From positions 1 to 64,000 of the forward strand of contig NZ_WMJZ01000005.1 of NCBI RefSeq assembly GCF_009711095.1: DNA of 64,000 nt, in the 5' to 3' direction. The stretch comes from Intestinirhabdus alba. GTDB lineage: Bacteria; Pseudomonadota; Gammaproteobacteria; Enterobacterales; Enterobacteriaceae. A model generated the notes under the pieces. That model saw only the letters and a program-made list of their open reading frames with translations. It had not been told where the DNA came from and did no database searches. Of the stretch, positions 34,137 to 50,758 are shown piece after piece (the stretch's first letter is position 1; every line of letters starts with the position of its first letter). Position numbers and translations under genes: made by a program.

Positions 34137-35204
34137 CTAGCGGGTGGCCGGATATTCCAGAATGGTGACGTGCAGCGTCAGCCGTTTGTCATCGCGCATG
34201 ACCACGACCGGAATCACCGATCCCGGGCGGATTTCCGCCACCTGGTCCATCGTCTCCAGCGCGGAGACGGCGGGTTTGTTATTTACGGAAACAATCAGAT
34301 CGTTAACCTGAATGCCCGCTCGCGCCGCCGGGCCGTCCGGCGTCACTTCGTTGACCACAATGCCCTGAATCTGATCGATGCCGCCGCTCTGGGCGTGCAG
34401 CGGGGCGATCTCCCGGCCGCCGATGCCGATATAGCCGCGGATCACGCGGCCATCGCGGATCAGTTTATCCATAATCTTGGTCGCCAGCTGGAAGGGAATG
34501 GCAAAGCCGATCCCTTCCGGCGTCTCGCCGTCGTTACTTTTATCAAAGGAGAGGGTATTGATGCCGATCAGCTCGCCCAGCGAGTTTACCAGCGCGCCGC
34601 CGGAGTTGCCGTGGTTGATGGAGGCGTCCGTCTGCAGAAAGTTTTGTCGGCCGGTTGGGTTCAGGCCGATGCGGCCGGTGGCGCTGATGATCCCCTGGGT
34701 GATGGTCTGCCCAAGGTTGTACGGGTTGCCGATAGCCAGCACCACGTCGCCAATGTGCGGGGTGCGCTTAATGTTGATTGGAATGGTTGGCAGCCCGCCG
34801 GTGGCGTTGATCTTTAATACCGCAAGATCGGTAAGCGTATCAGAACCCACCAGCAGCGCCTCAAATACGCGGCCGTCCTGTAGCGCGACGATAATCTGGT
34901 CGGCGTCGTTGATCACGTGCTTGTTGGTAATGATATAGCCGCGCTGATCCATAATGACGCCGGAGCCCAGCGTGCGGATCTCCAACTGGTTGCGCGCGGT
35001 GCTGTTTAAACTGCGGTTATAGACGTTGACGACGGCCGGCGCGGCGCGGCGAACCGCGAAGTTATAGCTGGCCGGCGTCTCATCGGTGCTATCGTACTGC
35101 GGTACGGAAAGGGTGTTTATTTTGCGCAGCGAGGGTATGGCGGCCAGCAGAATGGCACCGACAATCAAACCAATCGCAACCGAACGTAAAAGTTTCACAA
35201 ACAT
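34137..35204 (-). CDS. degS: Site-1 protease DegS
   Basis: A 355-residue inner-membrane trypsin-like protease that senses misfolded porin C-termini via its PDZ domain and makes the first cut in RseA to release sigma-E. One transmembrane helix (about 5-26) anchors the protease domain: the triad His is in TNKHVI (about 96), the Asp in TDLAVLK (about 126) and the Ser in GNSGGALVN (about 201). A single PDZ domain follows (about 255-350). Start and length match E. coli. Confidence 0.98.
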   Translation of the reverse strand: MFVKLLRSVAIGLIVGAILLAAIPSLRKINTLSVPQYDSTDETPASYNFAVRRAAPAVVNVYNRSLNSTARNQLEIRTLGSGVIMDQRGYIITNKHVINDADQIIVALQDGRVFEALLVGSDTLTDLAVLKINATGGLPTIPINIKRTPHIGDVVLAIGNPYNLGQTITQGIISATGRIGLNPTGRQNFLQTDASINHGNSGGALVNSLGELIGINTLSFDKSNDGETPEGIGFAIPFQLATKIMDKLIRDGRVIRGYIGIGGREIAPLHAQSGGIDQIQGIVVNEVTPDGPAARAGIQVNDLIVSVNNKPAVSALETMDQVAEIRPGSVIPVVVMRDDKRLTLHVTILEYPATR

Positions 35205-35300
35205 GATGGAGACGTCATTAAAAGAGGAAACCACAGCAGCATATCATGAGTTAACCGGACATCACACGCGAGGCTGACGCCCGGTCCAGGATTTCAGGCT

Positions 35301-35328
35301 GCCCGCTCACCGGGCGTTGTGAGTGGGC
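35301..35328. repeat. Hairpin between degQ and degS
   Basis: GCCCGCTCAC (35301-35310) pairs with GTGAGTGGGC (35319-35328) with one mismatch or wobble. There is no clear T tract, so it may be a weak terminator for degQ or an mRNA-stabilising stem. Confidence 0.5.
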
Positions 35329-35378
35329 GGGGCGTTTAGCCTCGTATCTGCTGCCCTGTCAACCTTACGAACCGCCGG

Positions 35379-36767
35379 TTAAGGGTTAAGGGGCACGTCC
35401 TGGCGCAGCAGCAGATAGATTTTCTCATTGCCGCGCGCCACCTGTAGGGCGACGATCGAGGGCTTTGTCTCCAGCACCTTGCGCATTTCGGCGATGGAGC
35501 CGACGCGATCGCGGTTAATACCGACGATCACATCGTCCTTATGCAGTCCGGCCAGCGCCGCAGGGCTGCCTTTTTCAACGCCGTCAATATGAACGCCTTT
35601 GGACCCATCCTTCAGCTGTCCGTCGCTGAAGGTGGCCCCCTGCAGCGCCGGGATAATAAGCTCCGCGCTGGCGGAGGACGAGGTGCTGGCGTCCAGGGTG
35701 ACTTCAACCTCCAGCGGCTTGCCGCTGCGCAGCAGCCCGAGCTTCACTTTGGCACCCGGTTCGGTGGTGGCGATGCGCGAGCGCAGTTCGGCGAAGCTGC
35801 TAAGCGGTTTTCCGTTGAGGCTGATAATAATATCTCCGGATTTAACGCCCGCCTTTGCGGAACCGGAGTTGGGCAGCACCTCGCTGACGAACGCGCCGCG
35901 CTGGATCTCCAGCCCGAACGCTTTGGCGATGTCGGCGGACATTTCCATTCCTTTGATGCCCAGCAGGCCGCGTTTGATCTCGCCAAACTGCATCAGCTGT
36001 TGCGCCAGAATGCGGGCCATATTGCTGGGGATCGCAAAGCCAATTCCGATACTGCCGCCGCCGGGCGCGAGGATGGCGGTATTGATACCGATAAGCTCGC
36101 CATTAAGGTTAAGCAGCGCGCCGCCGGAGTTGCCGCGGTTAATGGAGGCGTCGGTCTGGATAAAGTTCTCCAGGCCTTCAAGGTTCAGCCCGCTGCGGCC
36201 CAGGGCGGAAACGATGCCGGAGGTGGCGGTCTGCCCAAGGCCGAACGGATTGCCGACGGCGACGGCGAAATCGCCGACGCGCAGCTTGTCGGAGTCGGCG
36301 ATGGCGATCTGCGTCAGCCTGTCGGGGTGCTGAATTTGCAGCAGTGCAATATCGCTCTGGTCATCGCTGCCGATGATCCTGGCATCAAACTCGCGGCCGT
36401 CATTGAGCTGAACGCCGATTTTCTGCGCCTCGCTGATGACGTGGTTGTTGGTCAGCACATAGCCTTTGGCGGCGTCGATAATCACGCCGGAACCCAGCCC
36501 TTCGAACGGCTGAGGCGGCCTGTCCGGCAGCTCGTCGCCAAAGAATTTCTTAAATTCTTCCGGCACTTGCTGGCTCTGGGTCGCCGTGCCTTCCACCTTT
36601 ACGCTCACCACCGCAGGGAGGACCTTTTCCAGCATTGGAGCGAGGCTGGGGAGCGCTGCCTGGCCGGGGATCTGGGTGGGTATTGCCGCCGCGGCCTGAA
36701 ACGGCGTTGAGAGCGTTAACCCGAGGCTTAACGCTAATGCACTTAACAGCGGGGTGTATTTTTTCAT
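35379..36767 (-). CDS. degQ: Periplasmic serine protease DegQ
   Basis: A 462-residue HtrA-family protease/chaperone of the periplasm. A signal peptide (1 to about 28, ending AAAA) precedes a protease domain with TNNHVI, SDIALLQI and GNSGGALLN carrying the His, Asp and Ser of the triad, and two PDZ domains (about 265-355 and 370-455). The ATG at 36767 places the signal peptide correctly; an upstream start would add five residues. It is the degP paralogue paired with degS. Confidence 0.97.
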   Translation of the reverse strand: MKKYTPLLSALALSLGLTLSTPFQAAAAIPTQIPGQAALPSLAPMLEKVLPAVVSVKVEGTATQSQQVPEEFKKFFGDELPDRPPQPFEGLGSGVIIDAAKGYVLTNNHVISEAQKIGVQLNDGREFDARIIGSDDQSDIALLQIQHPDRLTQIAIADSDKLRVGDFAVAVGNPFGLGQTATSGIVSALGRSGLNLEGLENFIQTDASINRGNSGGALLNLNGELIGINTAILAPGGGSIGIGFAIPSNMARILAQQLMQFGEIKRGLLGIKGMEMSADIAKAFGLEIQRGAFVSEVLPNSGSAKAGVKSGDIIISLNGKPLSSFAELRSRIATTEPGAKVKLGLLRSGKPLEVEVTLDASTSSSASAELIIPALQGATFSDGQLKDGSKGVHIDGVEKGSPAALAGLHKDDVIVGINRDRVGSIAEMRKVLETKPSIVALQVARGNEKIYLLLRQDVPLNP

Positions 36768-36890
36768 GGGGCCTGCTCTCATACCTTGAGTGAAAGGGAG
36801 GTGGATTCAAAACCGGCTGATGTTATTGAATTTTCGCTCGCCAACGGGTTGGGGGATGATTAAATAATAGCTGGGAAGGAAGAGAAGAGG

Positions 36891-36911
36891 CGGACGCCGT
36901 CGCGGCGTCCG
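36891..36911 (-). terminator. Terminator after zapG
   Basis: CGGACGCCG (36891-36899) pairs with CGGCGTCCG (36903-36911) around a three-base loop. On the minus strand it is followed by a pyrimidine-rich CCTCTTCTCTTCC. It separates zapG from degQ. Confidence 0.7.
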
Positions 36912-36935
36912 TAAAATTTCTTGCCGTTGGCGGGG

Positions 36936-37334
36936 CTAATCGCGCTTTACGCCGCTGCGTAGCAGGCCGGACGCCCCTTCGGAATAGTCTCGCGGCATCT
37001 GCACCGGTGCCTGATCGTTGCTGGCTTCTGACTCCGCCAGACGGTTACGGAACGGGTTGGTCTCCGCCGTCATTTCCGGCAGCAGGCTGCTGGAGCTTTT
37101 CGCCATATGCTGGTACAGCTGGCGATAGTCGTCGGCCATATTATCCAGCAGCTGCGCGCTGTGGGCAAAATGGCTGACCAGCTCGTTGCGATAATCTTCC
37201 AGCTCTTTCTTATTCTTTTCCAGCTCATACTGCAGCGCCTGCTGCTGGCGCAATTTCCGATTACCAAAACGCATGGCTACAGCACCAATGATGATGCCGA
37301 CGATTAGCCCAATGAGCGCATATTCCCAGGTCAT
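36936..37334 (-). CDS. zapG: Z-ring/envelope protein ZapG (YhcB)
   Basis: A 132-residue inner-membrane protein linking cell division and envelope growth. The N-terminal transmembrane helix (about 2-22, GLIVGIIIGAVAM) precedes a Gln/Lys/Glu-rich coiled coil (about 28-70) and a conserved disordered tail MPRDYSEGASGLLR. I chose the ATG at 37334 (MTWEYALIG) as in E. coli; an ATG two codons upstream is possible. Confidence 0.95.
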   Translation of the reverse strand: MTWEYALIGLIVGIIIGAVAMRFGNRKLRQQQALQYELEKNKKELEDYRNELVSHFAHSAQLLDNMADDYRQLYQHMAKSSSSLLPEMTAETNPFRNRLAESEASNDQAPVQMPRDYSEGASGLLRSGVKRD

Positions 37335-37409
37335 GAACATCTCCCGTTGTTTTTTGTTTCCGTAGGGGGGTGGCTTTTCAGGCTCCATGCCTGTGCCTGA
37401 TTATGCCAC

Positions 37410-37470
37410 TATACCCTAAATAATTCGAGTTGCAGGACAAAACGCCGCGCGTTTTGAACGGCGTTTTCGC
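37410..37470 (+). repeat. Half ERIC-type element
   Basis: TATACCCTAAATAATTCGAG then TTGCAGG at 37410-37436 is one terminal arm of the ERIC family seen at 26069-26333. It is followed by the hairpin AAAACGC/GCGTTTT and TTGAACG, a module also found at 54892. The other terminus is missing. It lies in the 302-base gap between the divergent zapG and zapE genes; the rest of that gap shows no gene. Confidence 0.75.
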
Positions 37471-37636
37471 CGCTCTCTGCGCAAGGCCGCCGTGCGCCCG
37501 GAGCGAGAGCTTTACGACGCCAGCACGCCCACCGGGGAAGTGGCATCCCGGCGGCGATTCGCGTAGTGTAGAACGGCCTTTTTATCGCCAGCCGTGAAGC
37601 ACGGCGCACCGATTCTCATGGAATAACAAGAACATC

Positions 37637-38755
37637 ATGCAAAACCTTTCCCCTACATCGCGTTACCTCCAGGCCCTCGACGAGGGCACGCATCAGCCCG
37701 ATGCGGTACAGCGGGAAGCGGTAGAACGTCTGGAAGCGATTTACCGGGCGCTGATCGACAAGCCTTCTCACGCGCCTGAGTCCGGCGGGCTGCTGGGCCG
37801 GGTTGGCAAACTGTTTGCAAAGCGCGAGCCGGAGGCGGCGGTTCAGGGGCTATATATGTGGGGCGGGCCGGGGCGGGGCAAAACCTGGCTGATGGATCTT
37901 TTCTACCATAGCCTGCCGGGGGAGCGTAAACAGCGCCTGCACTTTCACCGCTTTATGCTGCGCGTGCATGAGGCGCTGGCCGAGCTGCAGGGGCACAGCG
38001 ATCCGCTGGAGGCCCTGGCCGACCGCTTTAAGGCTGAAACCGACGTTTTGTGCTTTGACGAGTTTTTTGTTTCCGATATCACCGACGCCATGCTGCTCGG
38101 CGGGCTGATGAAGGCGCTGTTTGCCCGCGGGATCGCCCTGGTGGCCACCTCCAATATCCCGCCGGACGAGCTTTATCGCAACGGCCTGCAGCGCGCGCGC
38201 TTCCTTCCGGCAATTGAGGCAATTAAACGGCACTGCAAGATTATGAACGTTGACGCCGGAATGGACTACCGGCTGCGGACGCTTACCCAGGCACATCTGT
38301 GGCTGTCGCCGCTTAACGAGGCGACGCGGCAGCAAATGGACACGTTCTGGCTGGCGCTGGCCGGGACACAACGCAGCCGGGCACCCACTCTGGAGGTGAA
38401 TCATCGTCCGCTTCCGACGCTGGGCGTGGAGAACCAGACGCTCGCCGTCTCTTTCACCACGCTGTGCGTCGACGCCCGCAGCCAGCACGATTATATTGCG
38501 CTGTCGCGCCTGTTTCATACCGTGCTGCTGTTTGAGGTGCCGGTGATGACCTCGCTGATGGAGAGCGAGGCGCGGCGCTTTATCGCGCTGGTGGATGAGT
38601 TTTATGAGCGCCGCGTGAAGCTGGTGGTCAGCGCCGCCGTTCCGTTAGCGGAGATTTATCAGGGGGAGCGCCTGACATTTGAGATTCAGCGCTGCCTGTC
38701 GCGCCTGCAGGAGATGCAGAGCGAGGCCTATCTGCAGCTTGAGCATCTGCCCTGA
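37637..38755 (+). CDS. zapE: Cell division ATPase ZapE
   Basis: A 372-residue AFG1-type P-loop ATPase that joins the Z-ring during constriction under heat or low oxygen and destabilises FtsZ polymers. The Walker A motif GGPGRGKT is at residues 76-83 and the Walker B-like LCFDEFFVSD near 137-146; the sensor region ATSNIPPDELY follows. Slightly shorter than E. coli ZapE (375). It is divergent from zapG. Confidence 0.97.
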   Translation: MQNLSPTSRYLQALDEGTHQPDAVQREAVERLEAIYRALIDKPSHAPESGGLLGRVGKLFAKREPEAAVQGLYMWGGPGRGKTWLMDLFYHSLPGERKQRLHFHRFMLRVHEALAELQGHSDPLEALADRFKAETDVLCFDEFFVSDITDAMLLGGLMKALFARGIALVATSNIPPDELYRNGLQRARFLPAIEAIKRHCKIMNVDAGMDYRLRTLTQAHLWLSPLNEATRQQMDTFWLALAGTQRSRAPTLEVNHRPLPTLGVENQTLAVSFTTLCVDARSQHDYIALSRLFHTVLLFEVPVMTSLMESEARRFIALVDEFYERRVKLVVSAAVPLAEIYQGERLTFEIQRCLSRLQEMQSEAYLQLEHLP

Positions 38756-38793
38756 CGCCCCCCGCTAACCGCAGCGTAAAACGTAAAAAGGGG

Positions 38794-39822
<1,029 letters not shown>

Positions 39823-39854
39823 TGGTTTTCTGCTTTCGCAGATTACCTTTGGCG

Positions 39855-39879
39855 AAAACCCGCTTCGGCGGGTTTTTTT
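39855..39879 (+). terminator. Terminator of rplM-rpsI
   Basis: AAAACCCGC (39855-39863) pairs with GCGGGTTTT (39868-39876) around a stable TTCG tetraloop, followed by more T residues. Confidence 0.95.
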
Positions 39880-40131
39880 ACGCCTGAAGGGGCCGTTAAC
39901 CTCTCTTAATGCTCTGAATTACGCCTCTTTTTTCCTTTTCCAGAATCGACTCACCACAAAGGTGTCAAAATCTGGTAAACTATCATCCAATTTTCTGCCC
40001 AAATACCGGGTATTGTTCATTTTTTGTTTGCTTAGTGAACGAGAATGGCTTCCCGAAGCGGGCGCTACGCTTCTGACCGGCTACCTGGTGGCCGGTAGCA
40101 GTAAAAATTCTGACTATACCTGGAGGTTTTC
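39880..40131 (+). other. sspA upstream region
   Basis: About 250 bases. GGTAAACTATC near 39974 and the AT-rich tract that follows could hold the sspA promoter, but I could not fix it. A leader hairpin GAAGCG/CGCTTC (about 40054-40072) precedes the ribosome site GGAGG. Confidence 0.45.
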
Positions 40132-40770
40132 ATGGCTGTCGCTGCCAACAAACGTTCGGTAATGACGCTGTTTTCTGGTCCTACTGACATCTATAGCCAT
40201 CAGGTCCGCATCGTGCTGGCTGAAAAGGGCGTCAGTTTTGAGATCGAACACGTGGAGAAGGACAACCCACCTCAGGATCTGATTGACCTCAATCCGAATC
40301 AGAGCGTTCCGACGCTGGTGGATCGTGAACTGACCCTGTGGGAATCGCGCATCATTATGGAATACCTTGACGAGCGTTTCCCTCACCCGCCGCTGATGCC
40401 GGTCTATCCGGTGGCGCGCGGTGAAAGCCGTCTGTACATGCATCGTATCGAAAAAGACTGGTATACGCTGATGAACGTTATCGTCAGTGGTTCCGCCGCT
40501 GAAGCCGATGCGGCGCGCAAGCAGCTGCGCGAAGAGCTGCAGGCCATCGCGCCGGTCTTTGGTCAGAAGCCCTACTTCCTCAGCGATGAGTTCAGCCTGG
40601 TCGACTGCTATCTGGCACCGCTGCTGTGGCGTCTTCCGCAGCTGGGCATCGAGTTCAGCGGCGCGGGCGCAAAAGAGCTGAAAGGCTACATGACCCGCGT
40701 CTTTGAACGCGACTCTTTCCTGGCTTCCTTAACGGAAGCTGAACGTGAAATGCGCCTCGGCCGGGGTTAA
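40132..40770 (+). CDS. sspA: Stringent starvation protein A
   Basis: A 212-residue glutathione S-transferase-fold protein that binds RNA polymerase, lowers H-NS levels and supports stationary-phase acid tolerance. The N-terminal thioredoxin-like domain begins MTLFSGPTDIYSHQVRIVLAEKG and includes NPNQSVPTLVDRELTLWES (about 64-82); the C-terminal helical domain follows. It has the usual length. It has no GST activity in E. coli. Operon with sspB, 5 bases apart. Confidence 0.98.
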   Translation: MAVAANKRSVMTLFSGPTDIYSHQVRIVLAEKGVSFEIEHVEKDNPPQDLIDLNPNQSVPTLVDRELTLWESRIIMEYLDERFPHPPLMPVYPVARGESRLYMHRIEKDWYTLMNVIVSGSAAEADAARKQLREELQAIAPVFGQKPYFLSDEFSLVDCYLAPLLWRLPQLGIEFSGAGAKELKGYMTRVFERDSFLASLTEAEREMRLGRG

Positions 40771-40775
40771 CCAGT

Positions 40776-41276
40776 ATGGATTTGTCACAGCTCTCCCCGC
40801 GTCGTCCCTACCTGCTGCGCGCATTCTATGAGTGGTTGCTGGACAACCAGCTGACGCCGCATCTGGTGGTAGATGTAATGCTGCCGGGCGTGCAGGTCCC
40901 GATGGAATATGCGCGCGACGGGCAGATCGTTCTTAATATCGCGCCGCGCGCGGTAGGTAATCTTGAACTGGCCAATGATGAAGTACGCTTTAACGCGCGC
41001 TTTGGCGGCGTGCCGCGTCAGGTCTCCGTGCCGCTGGCGGCCGTTCTGGCGATTTACGCGCGGGAAAACGGTGCCGGTACGATGTTCGAGCCTGAAGCGG
41101 CCTATGATGAAGAGGTTGCCAGCCTGAATGACGATGCGCCGGACGCCGGGAGCGAGATCGGCAGCGTCATGTCCGTTATTGATGGCGACAGGCCCGATCG
41201 CGAAGAGGATGACAATCCGGATGACGATCCGCCGCCGCCGCGCGGTGGACGACCAGCGCTACGTGTTGTGAAGTAA
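40776..41276 (+). CDS. sspB: ClpXP specificity-enhancing factor SspB
   Basis: A 166-residue adaptor that tethers ssrA-tagged proteins and RseA fragments to ClpX. The N-terminal substrate-binding domain (to about 110) opens MDLSQLSPRRPYLLRAFYEWL; an acidic disordered linker leads to the ClpX-docking tail RGGRPALRVVK. Same architecture as E. coli SspB (165 residues). Confidence 0.98.
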   Translation: MDLSQLSPRRPYLLRAFYEWLLDNQLTPHLVVDVMLPGVQVPMEYARDGQIVLNIAPRAVGNLELANDEVRFNARFGGVPRQVSVPLAAVLAIYARENGAGTMFEPEAAYDEEVASLNDDAPDAGSEIGSVMSVIDGDRPDREEDDNPDDDPPPPRGGRPALRVVK

Positions 41277-41282
41277 GCAGTG

Positions 41283-41310
41283 ACAGGCCCGCCGGGGCCT
41301 GTTTGTTTTT
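41283..41310 (+). terminator. Terminator of sspAB
   Basis: ACAGGCCC (41283-41290) pairs with GGGCCTGT (41295-41302) around GCCG, followed by TTGTTTTT. Confidence 0.92.
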
Positions 41311-41374
41311 GGACCGCCCGTAGCCGTTGCCGCGCGCCTTATCCCGTTTCCCTGGCAGCCCGCAGTCGGCAAAT

Positions 41375-41399
41375 CGCCGTAGACCGGGCGTCTACGGCG
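41375..41399 (-). terminator. Terminator after codA
   Basis: A perfect ten-base stem, CGCCGTAGAC (41375-41384) and GTCTACGGCG (41390-41399), 16 bases past the codA stop. The minus-strand U tract (ATTTG) is weak. Confidence 0.75.
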
Positions 41400-41415
41400 C
41401 TGTCGACGCGCCAGG

Positions 41416-42696
41416 CTAGCGCTTAAACGTCACGGCTTCCGGCTGCGCCAGGTGCAGCGTTGTCCGGCTGGGGAGCGTCTCGGCAATGACCCGCCCGTGA
41501 CGCACAGAATAACGCGCGGGCGTCTGACGGCGAACCGCATCAAAGCCATTTTCAGCCGGTAAAATCACCAGGTTAGCCGAATTGCCAACCCTCAGGCCAT
41601 AATCCTCCAGCTGGAGCGTCTTCGCGCTGTGGGTGGTAATCAGATTCAGCCCATCGTTAATCTGTCCGTACCCCATCAGCTGGCACACGTGTAATCCCAT
41701 ATGCAGCACCTGCAGCATATTGGCGGTTCCTAACGGATACCACGGATCGAAAACGTCATCATGGCCAAAGCAGACGTTGATCTCCGCCTCCAGCATCTCT
41801 TTTACCCGCGTGACGCCGCGGCGTTTGGGGTAGGTGTCAAAACGTCCTTGCAGATGAATATTCACCAGCGGATTGGCGACGAAGTTAATGCCCGACATTT
41901 TCAACAACCGGAAAAGACGGGATGCATACGCGCCATTATATGAATGCATCGCCGTGGTGTGGCTGGCGGTCACGCGCGCGCCCATTCCGTCCCGATGCGC
42001 CAGCGCCGCGACGGTCTCCACAAAGCGCGACTGTTCATCATCAATTTCGTCACAGTGTACGTCGATAAGCCTGTCGTACTTCTGCGCCAGAGAGAACGTT
42101 TTATGCAGAGACTCCACGCCATATTCACGGGTAAATTCGAAATGGGGGATCGCGCCAATCACGTCGGCTCCCAGACGTACGGCTTCCTCTAACAGCGCCT
42201 CGCCGTTGGGGTAAGAAAGAATACCCTCCTGGGGGAAGGCCACAATTTGCAGATCCACCCACGGTGCGACCTCCTGCTTTACCTCCAGCATGGCTTTCAG
42301 CGCCGTCAGCGTGGGATCGGATACGTCAACGTGAGTTCGTACATACTGGATGCCGTTGGCCATCTGCCACTTCAGGGTCTGCATGGCGCGGGACTTCACG
42401 TCTTCGTGGGTCAGCATCGCCTTCCGTTCGGCCCAGCGCTCTATCCCCTCGAATAACGTACCGGACTGGTTCCAGGCGGGCTCACCTGCCGTTTGCGTGG
42501 TATCCAGATGAATATGCGGTTCAATAAAAGGGGGAATGGCCAGCCCGCCTTCGGCATCAAGCACCTGGCCCTGCGGCGTGGAGGCCGCTTCCTGAGGTTC
42601 AATACGGCTGAAGCGTCCGTTTTCAATGACGATCTGCCATAAGCCTTCCTGCTCCTGGAGACGAGCCTGACGGAGGGTAAGCGTATTATTCTGCAT
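41416..42696 (-). CDS. codA: Cytosine deaminase
   Basis: A 426-residue amidohydrolase-fold enzyme converting cytosine (and isoguanine) to uracil. Metal ligands H61 and H63 lie in [16 protein letters not shown] (about 211-219) gives the next His and the catalytic Glu; GHDDVFDPW near 311 gives the Asp. It closely follows E. coli CodA. The ATG at 42696 overlaps the end of codB by 11 bases, indicating coupled translation. In E. coli codBA lies near lac; here it sits between sspB and gltD. Confidence 0.97.
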   Translation of the reverse strand: MQNNTLTLRQARLQEQEGLWQIVIENGRFSRIEPQEAASTPQGQVLDAEGGLAIPPFIEPHIHLDTTQTAGEPAWNQSGTLFEGIERWAERKAMLTHEDVKSRAMQTLKWQMANGIQYVRTHVDVSDPTLTALKAMLEVKQEVAPWVDLQIVAFPQEGILSYPNGEALLEEAVRLGADVIGAIPHFEFTREYGVESLHKTFSLAQKYDRLIDVHCDEIDDEQSRFVETVAALAHRDGMGARVTASHTTAMHSYNGAYASRLFRLLKMSGINFVANPLVNIHLQGRFDTYPKRRGVTRVKEMLEAEINVCFGHDDVFDPWYPLGTANMLQVLHMGLHVCQLMGYGQINDGLNLITTHSAKTLQLEDYGLRVGNSANLVILPAENGFDAVRRQTPARYSVRHGRVIAETLPSRTTLHLAQPEAVTFKR

Positions 42697-43936
42697 GGCC
42701 GATCTCCGGGGAGTTAGCAAGGGTTCGTCTGGCGAACGGAGTTAACAGGATATAGCTGAATACACCGCCGAGCACCGCGTTGACCGGTACAATACCGGGA
42801 ATATAGTGTCCGGCCGCCACGCCCAGCGCGACTGACAGAATGGCTGTCCAGTTGACGGGCACAAATTGGGCGCGGTGGAAGTTGCGATAGCGGCGGTGGT
42901 TTAGCAGATAGTCGGCGATAATCACCCCGCCAATGGGAGGAATCGCAGCCGACAGGAACGTCAGCCAGCCGACAAAGTTATTATAAAGCCACAGGGCGCA
43001 CAGCGTGCCGATAATGCCGTTAACCACCGACAGCGTGCGGCTGGAGAGTCCGGTAATATTAGCGAAGCCGAGGCCCGAGGCATACAGCGCGTTGTCATTG
43101 GTCGTCCAGATATTTAAGCCGAGTACCACAATGGCGGGCAGCAGCAGCCCCTGGGCGATCATCACGTCAGAGATATCCGCCTGTCCTACGGCGGCAGCGC
43201 CTGCCGCTCCGAAGATAAACATCAGCGAGTTACCCAGAAAAAACGCCACCATAGCGACCAGCACCGCGCCTTTGGCATTGCGGCCAAAGCGAACAAAGTC
43301 GGCGGTCAGCGTCCCGGCGCTGATAAATGAACCCACGACCAGCGCCAGCGCACCTGAAAAATTGAGCGGCGTCTGCGGCATAATGGTTTTTAAATGCGCC
43401 AGGCCGCCCACGCCGTCCACGGCCAGCCAGACGGAGTAGCTGCCCAGAATGAGGATAGCGGGAACGGCGACGATCGATAAAATCGTCAGGGCCGAGATGC
43501 CGAAGAAGATAGTCATGGTCATCAGCAGGCCGGAGACCGCAATCAGGATATTGACGTCTATGCCCGTCGCTTTGCTGACCGGGATCGCGAACATGGCCAC
43601 GCCTACCCCAAACCAGCCCACCTGGGTTCCGCCTAACAGCATTGAGGGAAGCCATGAACCTTTGACGCCAAATGAATACCGCGCGAGAAGGTGGGTTGAC
43701 AGCCCTGTTTTTGCGCCAATATAGCCGAGAAAAGCGGTGTAAATACCGAGAAGAAGATTACCGAAGAGTACGGCCAGGAAAAAATCGTTATAGGAAAGAC
43801 CGGTGCCGAGCGTGCCCCCGGTCCACATACTGGCGGAGAAAAAGGTTAAGCCCAACATCACAAACATCAGGGGAACTACACCTTTCCGCGCCGCCTGAGG
43901 GACGGGGCCCTGGCTATAATTGTTATCCTGCGACAC
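42686..43936 (-). CDS. codB: Cytosine permease
   Basis: A 416-residue NCS1-family importer with about 12 transmembrane helices that brings cytosine in for CodA. It begins [14 protein letters not shown] at a GTG with AGGAGG four bases upstream; the E. coli protein starts at the equivalent residue with ATG. An open frame continues 46 codons upstream without a better start. The core [28 protein letters not shown] is characteristic. First gene of codBA. Confidence 0.96.
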   Translation of the reverse strand: MSQDNNYSQGPVPQAARKGVVPLMFVMLGLTFFSASMWTGGTLGTGLSYNDFFLAVLFGNLLLGIYTAFLGYIGAKTGLSTHLLARYSFGVKGSWLPSMLLGGTQVGWFGVGVAMFAIPVSKATGIDVNILIAVSGLLMTMTIFFGISALTILSIVAVPAILILGSYSVWLAVDGVGGLAHLKTIMPQTPLNFSGALALVVGSFISAGTLTADFVRFGRNAKGAVLVAMVAFFLGNSLMFIFGAAGAAAVGQADISDVMIAQGLLLPAIVVLGLNIWTTNDNALYASGLGFANITGLSSRTLSVVNGIIGTLCALWLYNNFVGWLTFLSAAIPPIGGVIIADYLLNHRRYRNFHRAQFVPVNWTAILSVALGVAAGHYIPGIVPVNAVLGGVFSYILLTPFARRTLANSPEIGHAE

Positions 43937-43994
43937 AACGCCTCCTTGAATTTTGGCCAAAAAATCCGCCGCATGATATACGCTTCCCGGAAAA

Positions 43995-44010
43995 AAGCAA
44001 ACGATTACGT
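43995..44010 (-). promoter_or_regulatory. PurR-like operator upstream of codBA
   Basis: AAGCAAACGATTACGT matches the PurR consensus ACGCAAACGTTTTCGT at 13 of 16 positions and lies 58 bases upstream of the codB start. E. coli codBA is repressed by PurR, so the site makes biological sense. Confidence 0.7.
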
Positions 44011-44132
44011 TTATTTTCCCCGCTAAAAGCTGCGGTTCCGTCAGATGGTTATTGCCGGGCAATCTCTTGCCCATCGGGAAGAGGTTAACCCCGGTCCAGG
44101 ACGCCCGGCCTTTGCTGGCGTAAGGGAAATAG

Positions 44133-44173
44133 CGGCTCCCCTTCCTGAAGGTGATGCTCAGGGCGGGGAGCCG
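44133..44173 (-). terminator. Terminator of gltBD
   Basis: CGGCTCCCC (44133-44141) pairs with GGGGAGCCG (44165-44173), with CCTGA/TCAGG pairing inside the 23-base loop. The minus strand continues CTATTTCCC. It begins 9 bases past the gltD stop. Confidence 0.7.
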
Positions 44174-44181
44174 GTGCGCCT

Positions 44182-50073
<5,892 letters not shown>

Positions 50074-50758
50074 ATCAGTGAACCTCCCCAGGCTCTGCGG
50101 GATCCCCATCCGGACCGCGGCAAACGGGCACACCAAAAGCCTGGCGATGGGGTCGGCGCGTTATACGCTTACCTCGCATTCGCCCTCTTTATCGTCCGTT
50201 TCGCATAGGTCAAACAAGTTTGAAGACTTGCCGTCAGAGGGAATCGCAATTACTGCATAAATATGATGAGCGCCCGGCTCATCCAGAAGCTTCCAGCGGA
50301 TGTTCAACTTATCGGGAAACCCCATCGAGGTCAAATGGCAACCTGATTTATGTGAAAATGTGCTGTAACGCGCTTAATCTTTTGAATCTATTGTTTTTAT
50401 TTGCTTTTTATAGCGCGATTTATGCCTGCGGCGCGGAGGCGGGAGAAGTCCGGGTCTCACTGGCTGGGCGGGGTGGTATGCCTTGTCTCATCTGGTTTTG
50501 GTGGGATAGTTGGTTTTTTATGCTGACTCATAGGTTTATGGTGAATTAAGATACTGTTTTTTTGCGGAAGCCGTCAGAGGATAAAAATTACGCGAAGCAG
50601 AGGATAAAAAAAATCGTCATCTTTTGAATGAAATATCGTTTGTTTTGACTTTTTATGCATTTGGTAAAAGGCCGCCGGGACGATTGATCCAGGTCATCGT
50701 CGGAGTGGGTAAAAGGTGGCAGGCTTTGGCCTCTTTTTCAGGGGCGGTCTATCAGATT
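50074..50758. promoter_or_regulatory. gltBD-yhcC divergent regulatory region
   Basis: A 685-base gap between divergent gltB and yhcC. The middle (about 50340-50440 and 50510-50640) is AT-rich, consistent with the Lrp-dependent gltB control region of E. coli, though I could not define sites. CAGAGGATAAAAA occurs twice (50575-50587 and 50598-50610), 23 bases apart. No coding region is supported. Confidence 0.6.

Noticed and set aside
35541-36710. 389-codon open frame opposite degQ
   Set aside because: Same explanation: codon bias of degQ leaves the antisense frame open, and the composition is unlike a real protein.
37411-37436. Phage or integron attachment site near zapG
   Set aside because: The sequence matches the ERIC terminus and there is no integrase or tRNA end nearby.
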